In this document: one piece after another, positions 63,390 through 64,000 of the stretch
How positions within the stretch are numbered: the first letter of the stretch is position 1
Layout of the letters: each line of letters starts with the position of its first letter
Origin: Burkholderia ambifaria AMMD
GTDB taxonomy: Bacteria > Pseudomonadota > Gammaproteobacteria > Burkholderiales > Burkholderiaceae
Direction: 5' to 3'
Assembly (NCBI RefSeq): GCF_000203915.1
Contig: NC_008390.1
Coordinates: 930,001 to 994,000, forward strand
Length of the DNA: 64,000 bases
Notes under the pieces: model-generated
What the model was told of the DNA's origin: nothing
Databases searched by the model: none
What the model saw: only the letters and a program-made list of their open reading frames with translations
Made by a program: the position numbers and the translations under genes

Positions 63390-64000
63390 TTGAACAGGGC
63401 CTTCGCCTTCTTCCAGCATGTCATCGGCCTGATTCGCAGGCAACTCGAGCGGATCGCCGGATCGTCTCAGGGCGATCATTCCGTGGAGGATCTGACGAAC
63501 GAGGCTTGGCTGATCGTCGACGAACTGCACGTCGAGCCGGATGCGAACCCGGACCCAGAAGACGAAGGCGTGCGTGATCTGATCGTCACGCGCCTGCAGC
63601 GAGAGTTCGGCAGGTTCGTCAACCGTCAGGAGCGCTTCGCCACACGGATCGACCGAGATGATGTCGACGACGACGGCGACTTCATGCCAAACGCCATTGC
63701 CGCCCGACTCTCGGCGCCCGAGAAATATGAGCCATTGGCGTCGATCGAGATGCGCGAGGAGGCCGCTGCGGCGGCGCGCATAATCGGAGAGCGGTTTTCC
63801 GAAGCGGTCGCGTATCTGCGGACATTCGAGCGATTTGACGGCGACAAGATCGGTGTGGCACGGCATCTCGCGATTGGCCCGCGGGCGCTTGACCGCCGCG
63901 TCTCTCGAGCATCACATGTCGAATGGACGCAGCCATCAATGTTCGATGGAGTCGAGCAGATCCCGGTGGACTTCATGCCGCAGCCAGGACGATGGAAAGT
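63390..64000 (+). CDS. Sigma-70-like protein, partial (cut by window end)
   Basis: Open frame from TTG 63390, five bases after GGAG, running off the window end; 203 codons visible. The N-terminal part (F-F-Q-H-V-I-G-L-I-R-R-Q-L, then S-V-E-D-L-T-N-E-A-W-L-I-V-D-E-L) resembles region 2 of sigma factors. The part near residues 155-180 (G-D-K-I-G-V-A-R-H-L-A-I-G-P-R-A-L-D-R-R-V) looks like a helix-turn-helix. It is probably a sigma-like regulator. The minus-strand frame covering the same DNA lacks protein-like features. Confidence 0.6.
   Translation, partial: MNRAFAFFQHVIGLIRRQLERIAGSSQGDHSVEDLTNEAWLIVDELHVEPDANPDPEDEGVRDLIVTRLQREFGRFVNRQERFATRIDRDDVDDDGDFMPNAIAARLSAPEKYEPLASIEMREEAAAAARIIGERFSEAVAYLRTFERFDGDKIGVARHLAIGPRALDRRVSRASHVEWTQPSMFDGVEQIPVDFMPQPGRWK

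Noticed and set aside
63180..63866. 228-aa minus-strand frame at the window end
   Set aside because: The plus-strand sigma-like frame has a ribosome-binding site and protein-like composition; the minus-strand frame does not.

Overview
The window looks like the primary chromosome of a Burkholderia, most probably of the cepacia complex. The DNA is GC-rich with strong G/C third-position bias. The gene order minC-minD-minE and gmk-rpoZ-spoT-(tRNA-Arg x3)-greB is the beta-proteobacterial arrangement. The porin, the DUF4148 and DUF2968 exported proteins and the FdsGBAD formate dehydrogenase fit the same group. The species cannot be fixed from sequence reading alone.

Layout. 1-6.5 kb: an acetyltransferase, the Min division-site operon, two small envelope proteins, a ClC chloride transporter and an LPS heptosyltransferase. 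6.6-10.1 kb: an MHS-type transporter, three small exported or unknown proteins and tRNA-Ser(TGA). 10.1-18.6 kb: a housekeeping block with hemW-rdgB-rph on the minus strand and yicC-gmk-rpoZ-spoT-greB on the plus strand, with three tandem minus-strand tRNA-Arg(ACG) genes between spoT and greB. 18.6-23.4 kb: a trimeric porin, a candidate small RNA, a cold-shock gene with an elaborate upstream region, an exonuclease/GIY-YIG fusion and a periplasmic chorismate mutase. 23.6-28.2 kb: a tight four-gene operon (DUF2946, TonB receptor, BNR-repeat protein, thioredoxin-like protein) that I infer handles a metal, perhaps copper. 28.3-32 kb: a stress membrane protein, an aromatic-hydroxylase-like gene coupled to a 70-aa protein with a LuxR-type regulator next to it, and tRNA-Thr(CGT). 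32.2-37.8 kb: fbp, pepN, a DUF4136 lipoprotein, and a GDT1-family manganese exporter preceded by a yybP-ykoY riboswitch. 38-42 kb: a purine-salvage/catabolic cluster xdhC - adenine(adenosine) deaminase - guaD. 42.5-50.1 kb: dsbB, an amidase with its GntR regulator, a class-I glutamine-amidotransferase-like hydrolase, a DUF2968 protein and a citrate/tricarballylate-type symporter. 50.2-60.4 kb: a TPR-glycosyltransferase, an FAD hydroxylase, and the NAD-linked formate dehydrogenase fdsGBAD with a divergent fdsR-type regulator. 60.4-64 kb: small exported proteins, then a visibly lower-GC stretch (about 61.7-63.3 kb) with one unfamiliar membrane-anchored protein, and a sigma-factor-like gene cut by the window end.

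The most interesting non-coding items are a candidate small RNA at 20181-20264, whose single-stranded region can pair with the Shine-Dalgarno of the divergently encoded porin, and the Mn2+ riboswitch at 37858-37988. Duplicated promoter-like elements in front of cspA and palindromes in front of gntR and fdsG/fdsR come next. Several genes start at TTG or GTG, and several real genes are shorter than 60 codons.
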